Assembly (NCBI RefSeq): GCF_009827545.1 | Contig: NZ_WTYS01000001.1 | Coordinates: 1,637,772-1,701,771, forward strand | Source: Pontixanthobacter gangjinensis | GTDB taxonomy: Bacteria; Pseudomonadota; Alphaproteobacteria; Sphingomonadales; Sphingomonadaceae | Direction: 5' to 3' | DNA: 64,000 bases | Part shown: one piece after another, positions 40,746 through 51,486 of the stretch | Layout: each line of letters opens with the position of its first letter | How positions within the stretch are numbered: the first letter of the stretch is position 1 | Made by a program: the position numbers and the translations under genes | Notes under the pieces: model-generated | The model's database searches: none | Told to the model about the DNA's origin: nothing | The model's input: only the letters and a program-made list of their open reading frames with translations

Positions 40746-41180
40746 ATGTCGAACAGACCACTTTCACCGCATCTGCAGATATGGAAATGGGGGCCGCATA
40801 TGCTGGTTTCCATCCTTCACCGCGTGGCCGGGGATGGGCTGGCGATTGTTGGCCTTGGCATGTTGTTATGGTGGCTTGGTGCGCTCGCAAGCGGGCCGGA
40901 ATCCTATGACACTTTCCAAAGCTGGGTCTGGGCCGATCTGGGCTCCTTGACATTCAGCGGAATGGATATCCTTTACTCGCTGATCAAGGTTCTGCTGAAG
41001 GTGGTGATTATTGGCCTATCATGGGCGTTTTTCACCCATTTGTGCAGCGGATTGCGCCATTTCGTGCTCGATATCGGCGCGGGGTATGAACTGGACACCA
41101 ATAAGATGTGGTCCATCGCCAGCCCGATTATCGCCATCCTGCTCACCGCCGCCTTCTGGGCCGCAGTACTTTACCTTTAA
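40746..41180 (+). CDS. sdhC: Succinate dehydrogenase cytochrome b556 subunit
   Basis: Membrane anchor subunit of respiratory complex II that binds haem b and ubiquinone. The 144 residues begin MSNRPLSPHLQIWKWGPHM. They contain SILHRVAGDGL, the SdhC signature with the quinone-site Ser/Arg, and HLCSGLRHFVLD with the haem-ligand His. Three membrane helices are expected. The open frame begins at 40686; the ATG at 40746 fits the family and has GGATAGG upstream. It is the first gene of sdhCDA. Confidence 0.95.
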   Translation: MSNRPLSPHLQIWKWGPHMLVSILHRVAGDGLAIVGLGMLLWWLGALASGPESYDTFQSWVWADLGSLTFSGMDILYSLIKVLLKVVIIGLSWAFFTHLCSGLRHFVLDIGAGYELDTNKMWSIASPIIAILLTAAFWAAVLYL

Positions 41181-41191
41181 GGAATTGAACC

Positions 41192-41578
41192 ATGGGTAAC
41201 GGAACCTCGCTTGGAAAAGTTCGCGGGCTTGGCGCTGCGCATCATGGCGCGCATCACTGGCTGCTCCAACGTTTCACGGCGATCGGCAATGTGGTGCTCA
41301 GCATCTGGCTTATGGCGTCTTTTCTGCTTTTGCCTGATATGTCTTACGGCACGGTCAGCGCCTATCTGTCGGGCGCGATCCCGGCGACCGCAATGGTGCT
41401 TTTGATCGTCTGCACATTCTGGCACGCACGGCTGGGCCTGCAAGTGTTGATCGAAGATTACATCCACACGACCGGCAACAAGTTTGCCGTTATCGCTCTG
41501 CTCAATCTCGCGACTGTTGGCGGTGCTGCTTTCGGCATCTTCTGCGTCGTTCGTCTCGCTCTTGGAGGAGCTGCATAA
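41192..41578 (+). CDS. sdhD: Succinate dehydrogenase membrane anchor subunit
   Basis: Second hydrophobic anchor of complex II. The 128 residues show the SdhD pattern [20 protein letters not shown], then three helices with [18 protein letters not shown], where the His region contributes the haem ligand and Asp-Tyr the quinone site. AAGGA lies ahead of the ATG. The stop overlaps the sdhA start by one base (TAATG), so subunit translation is coupled. Confidence 0.95.
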   Translation: MGNGTSLGKVRGLGAAHHGAHHWLLQRFTAIGNVVLSIWLMASFLLLPDMSYGTVSAYLSGAIPATAMVLLIVCTFWHARLGLQVLIEDYIHTTGNKFAVIALLNLATVGGAAFGIFCVVRLALGGAA

Positions 41579-43413
41579 TGGCATCTGCATCAACCGCACC
41601 TGCTTACAAGATTATCGACCACCTCTATGACTGCGTTGTCGTCGGTGCCGGCGGTTCGGGCCTGCGCGCTACAATGGGCGCCGCCGAAGCGGGTTTGAAG
41701 ACCGCTAATATCTCCAAGGTTTTTCCAACACGCTCGCACACGGTTGCGGCGCAAGGCGGCATTGCCGCATCGCTCGGAAACAACACGCCCGATCACTGGT
41801 CCTGGCACATGTATGATACCGTCAAGGGGTCGGACTGGCTTGGTGATCAGGACGCGATTGAATATCTGGTGCGTGAAGCACCTGCCGCCGTTTATGAGCT
41901 GGAGCATGCCGGTGTTCCATTTTCTCGCAACGAAGATGGCACGATTTATCAGCGGCCATTTGGCGGCCATATGCAGAATATGGGCGCGGGCCCGCCGGTT
42001 CAGCGCACTTGCGCCGCCGCTGATCGCACGGGTCACGCGATGCTCCATGCATTGTATCAGCAGAGCCTGAAATATGACGCGGACTTTTTTATCGAGTATT
42101 TCGCGCTCGACCTGATCATGAACGAAGGCAAGTGCGTCGGCGTGATTGCGATGTGTCTGGATGATGGCTCGATCCACCGTTTCCGTTCGCAAAGCGTGGT
42201 ACTGGCAACTGGCGGTTATGGCCGGTGCTATTACACGGCCACTTCCGCGCATACATGTACCGGCGATGGCGGTGGCATGGTTTTGCGCGCTGGCTTGCCA
42301 TTGCAGGATATGGAATTTGTCCAGTTCCATCCGACCGGAATTTACGGTGCAGGCGTTCTGATCACCGAGGGCGCGCGCGGTGAGGGTGGCTATCTGACCA
42401 ACTCCGAAGGCGAGCGCTTCATGGAGCGCTATGCCCCGTCTGCAAAAGATTTGGCCTCGCGCGATGTTGTGTCGCAATCAATGGCGAAAGAAATGCGCGA
42501 AGGCCGCGGCGTTGGCGCCGATGGCGATCATTTGCATCTCCATCTCGATCACATAGATCCGAATGTTCTGGCCGAACGTCTGCCGGGTATTACCGAAAGC
42601 GGCAAGATTTTCGCAGGCGTCGATTTGACCCGACAACCGCTGCCAGTGACCCCGACAGTCCACTACAATATGGGCGGTATCCCCTGTAATTATCACGGCG
42701 AAGTTGTGACCATTGGCCCTGATGGAAACCCTGACACTGTGGTGCCCGGCCTGTTCGCTGTCGGCGAAGCGGCCTGTGTTTCGGTGCATGGTGCAAACCG
42801 TCTCGGCTCGAACTCGCTGATTGATTTGGTGGTGTTTGGCCGCGCAACCGGCCACCGTCTGAAAGAAATCACCAAGGCAGGCGCGGCACAGCCAGAACTG
42901 CCCAAGGATAGCGCCGATCTATCGCTCGGCCGCCTTGACCACTTCCGCTATGCCGATGGCGCATCGCCAACCGCAGAAGTTCGCGATGACATGCAGAAGA
43001 CCATGCAGAAACATTGTGCGGTCTTCCGCAATGATGACCTTCTGAATGAAGGTGTGAATTTGATGGCAGATGCCAATACGCGTCTGAAGGATGTTAAAGT
43101 ATTTGACCGCTCGCTGATCTGGAACTCTGATTTGATCGAGACGCTTGAGCTTGACAATCTGATGGCACAGGCAAGCGTGACCATGTCATCCGCCGCCAAT
43201 CGCAAAGAGAGCCGCGGCGCGCATGTCAACGAAGATTACTTCGATGAAAAGACCAATGGCCGGAACGACAAGGAATGGATGAAGCACACCGTCGCCTGGT
43301 TTGAAGGCTGGGGCGGAAGTGGCGGAAAGATGAAAATCGATTACCGTCCTGTCCACGAATACACGCTGACTGATGATGCGGAGTACATCAAACCGAAAAA
43401 ACGGACCTATTGA
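41578..43413 (+). CDS. sdhA: Succinate dehydrogenase flavoprotein subunit
   Basis: Catalytic subunit of complex II, oxidising succinate to fumarate with covalently bound FAD. The 611 residues include the FAD loop [14 protein letters not shown], the flavin-linked His54 in [11 protein letters not shown], and substrate-site segments [18 protein letters not shown] and [14 protein letters not shown]. Length is standard. The expected next gene, sdhB (iron-sulfur subunit), does not follow, so the iron-sulfur subunit must be encoded elsewhere if the complex is functional. Confidence 0.97.
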   Translation: MASASTAPAYKIIDHLYDCVVVGAGGSGLRATMGAAEAGLKTANISKVFPTRSHTVAAQGGIAASLGNNTPDHWSWHMYDTVKGSDWLGDQDAIEYLVREAPAAVYELEHAGVPFSRNEDGTIYQRPFGGHMQNMGAGPPVQRTCAAADRTGHAMLHALYQQSLKYDADFFIEYFALDLIMNEGKCVGVIAMCLDDGSIHRFRSQSVVLATGGYGRCYYTATSAHTCTGDGGGMVLRAGLPLQDMEFVQFHPTGIYGAGVLITEGARGEGGYLTNSEGERFMERYAPSAKDLASRDVVSQSMAKEMREGRGVGADGDHLHLHLDHIDPNVLAERLPGITESGKIFAGVDLTRQPLPVTPTVHYNMGGIPCNYHGEVVTIGPDGNPDTVVPGLFAVGEAACVSVHGANRLGSNSLIDLVVFGRATGHRLKEITKAGAAQPELPKDSADLSLGRLDHFRYADGASPTAEVRDDMQKTMQKHCAVFRNDDLLNEGVNLMADANTRLKDVKVFDRSLIWNSDLIETLELDNLMAQASVTMSSAANRKESRGAHVNEDYFDEKTNGRNDKEWMKHTVAWFEGWGGSGGKMKIDYRPVHEYTLTDDAEYIKPKKRTY

Positions 43414-43424
43414 TGATCTGCTAG

Positions 43425-43538
43425 GGCCAGCGGATTGGCCACTGGCCTTTGGCTGTCCTTTGTGGGCCATTTCAAAATCGGTAGTGAGCGAAACAGTTCC
43501 GGGACCAGCCATGTCCTTTGGTCACTACCTGGATTTTT
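43425..43538 (+). terminator. Inverted repeats after sdhA, possible operon terminator
   Basis: Two nested symmetries lie in the gap after sdhA. GGCCAG/CTGGCC (43425-43430 and 43442-43447) is followed by TTT. A perfect 8-bp pair, GGTAGTGA/TCACTACC (43480-43487 and 43522-43529), is followed after four bases by TTTTT (43534-43538). The 34-base loop is long for a terminator and holds a further GACCA/TGGTC pair. I think this ends the sdh transcript, with moderate doubt. Confidence 0.4.
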
Positions 43539-43600
43539 AGCTTAGGTACTATTCCTAATCCCCCATGCTGGCCGCGATAGCCAGTGTTGGCCGTGCAAGA

Positions 43601-44302
43601 ATGCGCGCTGATCAAGATGGGGGGACCGGTACCATTTGTTTTTCTGCCACTGCCAGCTTTGGCCTGAGTGCCGGGCTATTCGGAATCGGGGCCCTGACCT
43701 TACGGCGGGCAACTGCCGCGCGAGAGCTGCCCTATGCCGCAATTCCGATGCTTTTGGCGGTTCAGCAAGCAATAGAAGGGGCTTTGTGGCTGGTTCTGCC
43801 CGAGCAGTTGGATGGAATTCTGCAAGAAGACAGGGCTTTGGTTACCATCTATCTAGTATTTGCAAATGTACTGTGGCCTATTTTTGTGCCGACGGCGGTT
43901 TGGTTGATTGAATCGAGCGTGGTCCATCGCAAGCGGATTATGATCCCGTTGGTTGCTGGTGCGGCGACTAGTCTGTTTTATGGTGCTGCTTTGATTATGC
44001 AGCCTGTTTCAGCCGAGATTTCAGGAAGCCATATTGATTACCATCTGCCGCATTCTTACGATCTGGCGGCATTCGCGTTGTATGCCATTGCGACCTGTCT
44101 TGCGCCGCTTTTATCCAGCCACAAGCTGGTCCGGCTATTTGGTCTTGCACTCATCATTTCCATGATCTTTGCATATGCTTTGTACACGGTCTGGTTCGCA
44201 TCGGTTTGGTGTTTTTTCGCCGCACTTTTGAGCGTTGTGGTCTTTTTCTATTTTGTGAGGCGCGACGTTCCCGGCACCATCGCCGAAACAGTTCGTCAAT
44301 AA
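43601..44302 (+). CDS. DUF6629-type membrane protein
   Basis: Multi-pass membrane protein of unknown function (about six to seven helices). Family members as I know them begin MCFSATASF; here ICFSATASFGLSAGLFGIG starts at residue 12. AIPMLLAVQQAIEGALWLVLP is also typical of the family. The coordinates use the nearest conventional ATG (43601); another lies at 43565. Neither has a good ribosome-binding site, whereas GGGGGGA (43619-43625) sits eight bases before the ATT at 43634, where family proteins begin. An ATT start (223 residues) is therefore possible. Confidence 0.78.
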   Translation: MRADQDGGTGTICFSATASFGLSAGLFGIGALTLRRATAARELPYAAIPMLLAVQQAIEGALWLVLPEQLDGILQEDRALVTIYLVFANVLWPIFVPTAVWLIESSVVHRKRIMIPLVAGAATSLFYGAALIMQPVSAEISGSHIDYHLPHSYDLAAFALYAIATCLAPLLSSHKLVRLFGLALIISMIFAYALYTVWFASVWCFFAALLSVVVFFYFVRRDVPGTIAETVRQ

Positions 44303-44394
44303 CTGCCTGCGGCTAGCACGGCTTGCTGGGTGCCAACCTACAACAAATCCAGCGGCCTTTTAGATCGGAAAACCATTCATCTATGCTTCATGTT

Positions 44395-44425
44395 TACAAA
44401 CGTAGTCATAATGGCTACAAACGTA
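44395..44425 (+). promoter_or_regulatory. Tandem BlaI-type operators
   Basis: Two identical copies of TACAAACGTA lie at 44395-44404 and 44416-44425, 21 bases apart start to start (two helical turns), and end 28 bases before the blaI-like ATG. Each has TAC/GTA symmetric ends, like the TACA/TGTA boxes bound by BlaI/MecI/CopY repressors. They probably mediate autorepression of the regulator-protease operon. Confidence 0.7.
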
Positions 44426-44453
44426 ATCGAAGATGGAAGCGAGAACCTAGATA

Positions 44454-44852
44454 ATGCCCAAGACCGGCAATCAAGCGCAAAACAGGCCCGACCGGATTAG
44501 CGATGCAGAACATGCTGTGATGGAGGCGTTGTGGCGCCGTAATCCTATTACAGCTTCTGAAGTTTGCGATGATGTTTGCGAGACGCGCGACTGGAGCATG
44601 GCGACTGTCAAAACGCTTCTGTCGCGGCTTGTGGCGAAGCAGGCGGTTGCGACCAAGCCTGATGGTCGACGGTTCCTTTATACACCTTTGCTGGAACGCA
44701 CTCATTATACCGGAGCGGAGTCGCGCCGCTTGGTCGACCGATTGTTCGGAGGCCGCGCTGCGCCGCTGTTCGCTCAGCTGGCCGAATCCGAGGCTTTAAC
44801 CGAGGACGACATCACCGAGATGGAAGCCTTGTTAAAGGAGCTGCGCAAATGA
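44454..44852 (+). CDS. BlaI/MecI/CopY family transcriptional repressor
   Basis: Winged-helix repressor of 132 residues. ISDAEHAVMEALWRRNPITASEV and WSMATVKTLLSRLVAKQAV match the BlaI DNA-binding domain, with GRRFLYTPLLER forming the wing. The C-terminal helix (LTEDDITEMEALLKELRK) is the dimerisation and cleavage region. It overlaps the M56 protease gene by 4 bases (ATGA), the usual blaI-blaR1 arrangement, and has two matching operators upstream. No beta-lactamase gene is adjacent, so the regulon is probably something else. Confidence 0.92.
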   Translation: MPKTGNQAQNRPDRISDAEHAVMEALWRRNPITASEVCDDVCETRDWSMATVKTLLSRLVAKQAVATKPDGRRFLYTPLLERTHYTGAESRRLVDRLFGGRAAPLFAQLAESEALTEDDITEMEALLKELRK

Positions 44853-46390
44853 GTGTCTGGCTTATCGATACGCTTGTCTGGACTGCGGCACTTATTGCTG
44901 CCGTATTGGTTCTTCGCCGCCCCGTGGCGCGGATTTTCGGACCCAATGTTGCTTATGCGCTTTGGGCAATTCCATTGCTGCGCTTGGTGCTTCCGCCGAT
45001 TACCCTGCCAGCATGGCTAGCCGCGGCGGTCGAAACGCCCGCTGACGCTGGCCTCACCATCATCATAACCACTCGTCAGGCGATGGAAGCCGCGCCAACC
45101 ACCCCAGCTGCGGGTTTTGACTGGACGCTGCTAGCCTCAGGAATTTGGCTTGCCGGTATCACCGTATTCCTCATTGCCCGCTTCAGTGCCTATTTCCGGA
45201 TGCGCCGCGAATTACTTGAAAATGCGCATCCCGTGGGTGAGTCAGGCCAAGTGCGCATTGTCGAGACACCCGGCACGAATTCCCCGATTGCGTTTGGCAT
45301 CATCGATAAAGTCATCGCGTTGCCCGAGGGGTTTATGGCTCTGACTGACCGGACCGAACGCGATTTGGCGCTGGAGCATGAATTGGCGCACCACAAAGCA
45401 GGCGATTTGATTGCCAATTTTGCGGTGCAACCTTTGTTCGCATTTCACTGGTTCAACCCGCTTGGCTGGTATGGCTGGCGTGCGATGCGCCGCGATCAGG
45501 AGGCTGCTTGCGATGCGCGTGTGATGTCTGCTCGCGGCCAAGCCGACCGCGCGACCTATGCTGCCATTATCGCCAATTACGCCGCCGGTCCCAATATCGC
45601 GCTCGCCGCGCCGATGGCCTGCCCGGTGATTGGAGAGAAAAGCATTATCCACCGTTTGAGGAGCCTTACTATGAAAGATATTACCCCGCGCCGCCGCGTT
45701 GCCGGACGCCTGATGATGGGGGCAGCGCTGCTGGCTCTACCACTCACTGCGTCGATCACTTATGCCGAATCCATCAGTGCACCTGCGGCCCCAGCCGCAC
45801 CGAGTGCGCCAGGAGCGCTTGCACCGCTCGCCCCGCCAGCACCGCCGGTCCCCCCGGTTCCACCGCTGGGGTTGAGTTTGCAAGCTGCTTCTGATGCGCC
45901 CAACATGTCAGATGGAGATGCTGATGTGTATGTCTTCGAAACGGAGACAACCGATGAGAATGGGGATGCGACCAAGTCACGCGTCGAACGCCGCCACAAG
46001 GTGATCTTCGCTGGCGATGGCGAAAAGATGTCTGCTGAAGAGCGAGAGGAGATGATGAAAGAGCTCCGTGAACAGCTTGCTGATGTGGATGTCGAAGTCC
46101 GCAAAGCCATGGAAGAAGTCCGCGTGGCAGTCATCGAAATGAAGGGCGAGGACGGCAACACCAAAATCGAAATGGAATGTACCGACGACAAAGAGTCAGG
46201 GGAATGGAAAACCGATGACGGCAAGCGCATCATCAGGATTTGCAAATCCGAGATTATGGCTAGCGCGCTGACAGGCTTGAAAGCCGCGCGCGAAGCAATT
46301 GCCGATAATCCCGAGATGGCGCCTGATATGCGCGCAGAAGTGTTGAAAGCGCTGGATCAGAAAATCGGCAATTGGGGCAAGGAAGGCTAA
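44849..46390 (+). CDS. M56 family (BlaR1-like) membrane metalloprotease with novel C-terminal domain
   Basis: Signal-transducing zinc protease expected to inactivate its partner BlaI-type repressor. In 513 residues: membrane helices at the N-terminus and near residue 100, the zinc motif HELAHHKAGDL (177-187) with a downstream WFNPLGWYGWRAMRRDQEAACD segment (split here over the family motif), and another membrane segment near 290. An Ala/Pro linker follows. The C-terminal 180 or so residues are acidic and helical (AEEREEMMKELREQLADVDV) and are not the penicillin-binding sensor of true BlaR1. The signal is therefore unknown, perhaps envelope stress. Confidence 0.9.
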   Translation: MSVWLIDTLVWTAALIAAVLVLRRPVARIFGPNVAYALWAIPLLRLVLPPITLPAWLAAAVETPADAGLTIIITTRQAMEAAPTTPAAGFDWTLLASGIWLAGITVFLIARFSAYFRMRRELLENAHPVGESGQVRIVETPGTNSPIAFGIIDKVIALPEGFMALTDRTERDLALEHELAHHKAGDLIANFAVQPLFAFHWFNPLGWYGWRAMRRDQEAACDARVMSARGQADRATYAAIIANYAAGPNIALAAPMACPVIGEKSIIHRLRSLTMKDITPRRRVAGRLMMGAALLALPLTASITYAESISAPAAPAAPSAPGALAPLAPPAPPVPPVPPLGLSLQAASDAPNMSDGDADVYVFETETTDENGDATKSRVERRHKVIFAGDGEKMSAEEREEMMKELREQLADVDVEVRKAMEEVRVAVIEMKGEDGNTKIEMECTDDKESGEWKTDDGKRIIRICKSEIMASALTGLKAAREAIADNPEMAPDMRAEVLKALDQKIGNWGKEG

Positions 46391-46423
46391 CCTACTTTCC
46401 AACCAAATTCCGGTAAGAATGAC

Positions 46424-46449
46424 GGCAGGGATGGGCAACTATCCCTGCC
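46424..46449. terminator. Hairpin after the BlaI/M56 operon
   Basis: GGCAGGGAT (46424-46432) and ATCCCTGCC (46441-46449) form a perfect 9-bp stem with an 8-base loop, 33 bases after the M56 stop and before a convergent gene. There is no T run after it. The 217-base gap holds nothing else I can identify. Confidence 0.6.
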
Positions 46450-46607
46450 ATGTCCATGGCGGTGTCAGTATCCTCAAGCATTCTAAGCGGTGTCTTACCT
46501 CCTGCTCGGCCATGGGACATGGTCACTTATGATCGGGTCGGTCCCGCTATTAGTGGCATTGGCTGGAATGATGTTTGCCACGCGCCACAGATATCGGTCA
46601 ATCAAGC

Positions 46608-47474
46608 TTACCGAAGTTCGACAATTCGGTCACATTCGGTGTCATCGCCGCTTTTCAATCCCAAACCTAGCGCCTGCATCCGCTGTGCGCTGGTACCATG
46701 TGTAAAGCTCTCAGGGTTGACCCGCTGACCGGCATTCTTCTGCAAAGTATCATCGCCAATCGCGCTGGCGGCTTTCATGCCTTCTTGCAGATCGCCCGCC
46801 TCGATCAGATTGCGGTTTTTAGATGCCCAAACGCCAGCGTAGCAATCCGCCTGCAATTCCATAAGCACCTGAATTTGATTGGCGGCGCGCGGGTTCTGCT
46901 GCTGGGCGCTGCGTAATGACGCTGCAACGCCTGTCAGTTTTTGAATGTGGTGCCCATATTCATGCGCGACAACATAGTAGCGCGCGAAGTCACCGCCTGC
47001 ACCCAGCTGCCGTTCCATCGTTTGGTAGAAACCAACGTCGATATACATCGTTTCATCGGCAGGACAGTAGAACGGACCCATTCCGGTTGAACCAGCGCCG
47101 CAACCAGTGTTGAACCGGCCGCTTGCAGGAAAACGCAAAGTAGGTTGTTCAAAACGAACATTGGCCCGTTTAAAAATCGGTGCCCATGTGTCGTTGAGCG
47201 AGCTAAGCGCGTTGCAAGTTTCCAGTGCATATTCGTTGGACGAGCATAATTGTTCTGCTGATTGCTGTCCGGTCGCTGGGGCGCCTTGTTGCTGCGCGCC
47301 ATTCTCGATACCGCCGAGCATTTGCGCCGGATCGACACCAAATACGACTGCCGCAATAATGGCTACCACTATCGTTCCGCAACCAACTTTGCCGCCACCT
47401 CCACCAGGAAAGCGTCTACCGCTGCCAGTTGTGCCTACGCGAACATTGTTTGGATCAAAGCGGTTTAAACGCAT
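46608..47474 (-). CDS. YpfJ-family neutral zinc metallopeptidase
   Basis: Membrane-anchored putative metallopeptidase of 288 residues. After a basic Gly-rich N-terminus there is one membrane helix (about residues 32-47, GTIVVAIIAAVVFGV). The zinc motif HEYGHHIQKL is at 171-180. MGPFYCPADETMYIDVGFY, QADCYAGVWAS and NPESFTHGTSAQRM are signatures of the YpfJ family (PF04228). Four Cys in the periplasmic part may form disulfides. Substrates are unknown. It is divergent from the hydroxybutyrate dehydrogenase gene, sharing a 114-base promoter gap. Confidence 0.92.
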   Translation of the reverse strand: MRLNRFDPNNVRVGTTGSGRRFPGGGGGKVGCGTIVVAIIAAVVFGVDPAQMLGGIENGAQQQGAPATGQQSAEQLCSSNEYALETCNALSSLNDTWAPIFKRANVRFEQPTLRFPASGRFNTGCGAGSTGMGPFYCPADETMYIDVGFYQTMERQLGAGGDFARYYVVAHEYGHHIQKLTGVAASLRSAQQQNPRAANQIQVLMELQADCYAGVWASKNRNLIEAGDLQEGMKAASAIGDDTLQKNAGQRVNPESFTHGTSAQRMQALGLGLKSGDDTECDRIVELR

Positions 47475-47588
47475 GGAATTTCCTTCAGCTTCTTACGCAA
47501 TTCGAATTTAAATTCTGGACAGCCACGTAGATGGCCGCAAATAACAGATAATACAAAGGTCTGTTGCACATTCTACGGAGACTTATCC

Positions 47589-48344
47589 ATGTTCCTATCC
47601 GGCAAACGCGCTTTGGTCACAGGCTCGACCTCGGGAATCGGTCTGGCCATTGCCAGGGCAATGGCTGCAGAGGGGGCTGAGCTGGTCCTGAGCGGTTTCG
47701 GCGAAGCAGCCGAAATAACAGAATTATGCGAGGAACTGGGAGCAATCCATGTCGCTGCTGATTTGCTGACGGTTGATGGTTGCGAGAAATTGATGGCTCA
47801 AGCGGGGCCGGTTGATATTCTGGTTAATAATGCCGGGATGCAGCATGTTGCGCCGGTTGATGAATTTCCAACCGACAAATGGAATATGATTATCGCGCTC
47901 AATCTTACTGCTGCGTTCCATACATCGCGCCTGGCAATTCCGCATATGAAGAAGACTGGTTGGGGCAGGATTATCAACACTGCCAGCGCACATTCGAAAA
48001 CTGCGTCTCCTTTCAAAAGTGCATATAACGCCTCAAAGCACGGCATTGACGGTTTTACCAAGACTATCGCGCTGGAACTTGCGCAAACGGGCGTAACCGC
48101 CAATTGCATCAGCCCTGGATATGTTTGGACGTCACTGATCGAGGGGCAAATACCCGACACAATGGCGGCGCGCGGGCTTAGCCGGGACGAGGTTATCAAT
48201 GATGTTTTGCTGGCTAAACAGCCGACCAAAAAGTTTGTTCAGCCTACAGAAGTTGGCGCTCTGGCAGTGTTCCTATGCCGCGAAGAGGCTGGCAATGTGA
48301 CGGGGGCGAATTGGAGCATCGATGGCGGCTGGACCGCCCAGTAA
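47589..48344 (+). CDS. bdhA: 3-hydroxybutyrate dehydrogenase
   Basis: NAD-dependent interconversion of 3-hydroxybutyrate and acetoacetate, used when PHB is mobilised. The 251-residue SDR has VTGSTSGIGLAIA, NNAGMQHVAPVDEFP, and the catalytic region NTASAHSKTASPFKSAYNASKHG. AHSxxASPFKSAY and the later CISPGYVWTSLIEGQIPD are typical of this enzyme. The AGTACCGTT-type start region is ordinary, with GGAG ahead of the ATG. PhaC and PhaZ at 17-20 kb give a metabolic context. The next gene follows after 20 bases. Confidence 0.92.
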   Translation: MFLSGKRALVTGSTSGIGLAIARAMAAEGAELVLSGFGEAAEITELCEELGAIHVAADLLTVDGCEKLMAQAGPVDILVNNAGMQHVAPVDEFPTDKWNMIIALNLTAAFHTSRLAIPHMKKTGWGRIINTASAHSKTASPFKSAYNASKHGIDGFTKTIALELAQTGVTANCISPGYVWTSLIEGQIPDTMAARGLSRDEVINDVLLAKQPTKKFVQPTEVGALAVFLCREEAGNVTGANWSIDGGWTAQ

Positions 48345-48364
48345 GCCAAACAGAACGGGGCACA

Positions 48365-49843
48365 ATGAGGCGCAAATTTTGGATCGCAATTGTTGCGTTC
48401 GCGCTATCGCTTAGCGCCTGCAATGCTGCGCGCCTCGATCAGCCCGCACCTGAAACGCTTGATGATATCGAGGCGGAGCTGCGTCAGCATGTCGAAATTC
48501 TCGCTAGTGATGAATTTGAGGGCAGGCGCCCCGGTACCGACGGCGAACGTAAGACGTTGCGCTATCTGGCAGACACTTGGGAAGCGGCTGGCCTGATCTC
48601 TGGCACCAACGATCCCGCCCACCCATGGCTTGCTCCGGTAGAACTCGCGGTTCGCGCTCCAGAAACTGCGACAATGAAATTTCGCACAGGATCACGTGTA
48701 CGCGCTGTTCCCGATGGCCAAGTCAAATTGTTCACATCGGGCAGACGAGCCTTGCTTGCCGATGCGCCGATACTTTTTGTGGGAACGCAGGGTTCAGAGC
48801 TGGAACCCTCGGTGCTGACAGGCAAAGTCGCGTTGATGATATGGGATCATCCGGCCCGCGAACGGCAGCGTACGGCGCTGCTTGCAAATGGTGCGGCGGC
48901 AGTGCTGGCAATTGTGCTGGAATCTGCGGAATTCGATCAATTGGCTGGAATCCGTGAGAAGGGTACATATCGGCTTGCCGGGAGCGAGGGCGGCGCGCAA
49001 ATTGATGGCTTTATGAGCGAACAAGCCGCATTTGCGATTTTTGGGGTTGAACAGATTCGCTCTTTGTTTGGCGTAGTCGAAAGCCCTGCATTCCGTCCCA
49101 AATTGCTCAATGTAACCGCTGATATGGAAGTTGCATCGGCGGCTGGCGCGGTTCGTACGCACAATCTTATAGCCAAATTGCCTGGGGCGAACCCGGATGG
49201 CGAGGCTGTTCTTCTATTGGCGCATTGGGACCATTTTGGTCGTTGCGGCAGGGGTCAAACCACCGACCTAATTTGCAGCGGAGCAGTCGACAATGCGAGC
49301 GGCCTTGCTGTCTTGAGCGGAATTGCCAAACGGCTCGCGGCCGGGCCGAAGCTGGACCGCGATGTTTATTTCGTAGCAACCACGGCCGAGGAATGGGGAT
49401 TGCTTGGCGCAATTGCATTCACCCGTGACCCGCCCATTCCGCTGGATAGCATTGTCGCCGCCTTCAATATCGACACGATCGGCGTCGCGCCGCGAGGCAG
49501 CCCGGTCGCGATTGTTGGCGCGGGATTAACGCCATTAGATGCGCAGATTGAAGCCATTGCGGGTCAATTGGGCCGCGATGTGATCAAGGATCAGTTTGCA
49601 GCCGGATTTATCCAGCGACAGGATGGATGGATTTTGCTCCAGCGCGATGTTCCCAGCCTCATGGTTTCGAGCGCTTTTGCACAGCCTGAACTGATGGGCC
49701 GCTACACCAAAGACCGCTACCACCGACCCACCGACCGGGTCGCGTCAGTAGAATTGGGCGGGGCGGCGGAAGACATGCTGCTCCACATCGCTTTGGTACG
49801 GCATTTTGCAAGCCTGCCCTCGCAAAACGGACCTGCGATTTAG
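48365..49843 (+). CDS. M28 family zinc peptidase lipoprotein
   Basis: Predicted aminopeptidase-like enzyme anchored in the envelope. From the ATG at 48365 it has 492 residues, with a lipoprotein signal (lipobox LSAC, Cys19). A PA-type insert (about 135-260) precedes the M28 catalytic core: HWDH (287-290), SGAVDNASG with Asp309, and AEEWGLLG with Glu342/343. FEGRRPGTDGERK near residue 51 is common in this family. The frame is open further upstream but would overlap the dehydrogenase gene. Confidence 0.92.
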   Translation: MRRKFWIAIVAFALSLSACNAARLDQPAPETLDDIEAELRQHVEILASDEFEGRRPGTDGERKTLRYLADTWEAAGLISGTNDPAHPWLAPVELAVRAPETATMKFRTGSRVRAVPDGQVKLFTSGRRALLADAPILFVGTQGSELEPSVLTGKVALMIWDHPARERQRTALLANGAAAVLAIVLESAEFDQLAGIREKGTYRLAGSEGGAQIDGFMSEQAAFAIFGVEQIRSLFGVVESPAFRPKLLNVTADMEVASAAGAVRTHNLIAKLPGANPDGEAVLLLAHWDHFGRCGRGQTTDLICSGAVDNASGLAVLSGIAKRLAAGPKLDRDVYFVATTAEEWGLLGAIAFTRDPPIPLDSIVAAFNIDTIGVAPRGSPVAIVGAGLTPLDAQIEAIAGQLGRDVIKDQFAAGFIQRQDGWILLQRDVPSLMVSSAFAQPELMGRYTKDRYHRPTDRVASVELGGAAEDMLLHIALVRHFASLPSQNGPAI

Positions 49844-51480
<1,637 letters not shown>

Positions 51481-51486
51481 TGCGCG

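Noticed and set aside
41590-42477. 295-codon minus-strand frame opposite sdhA
   Set aside because: It is a shadow of the strongly conserved SdhA coding sequence and has no family features or ribosome-binding site.
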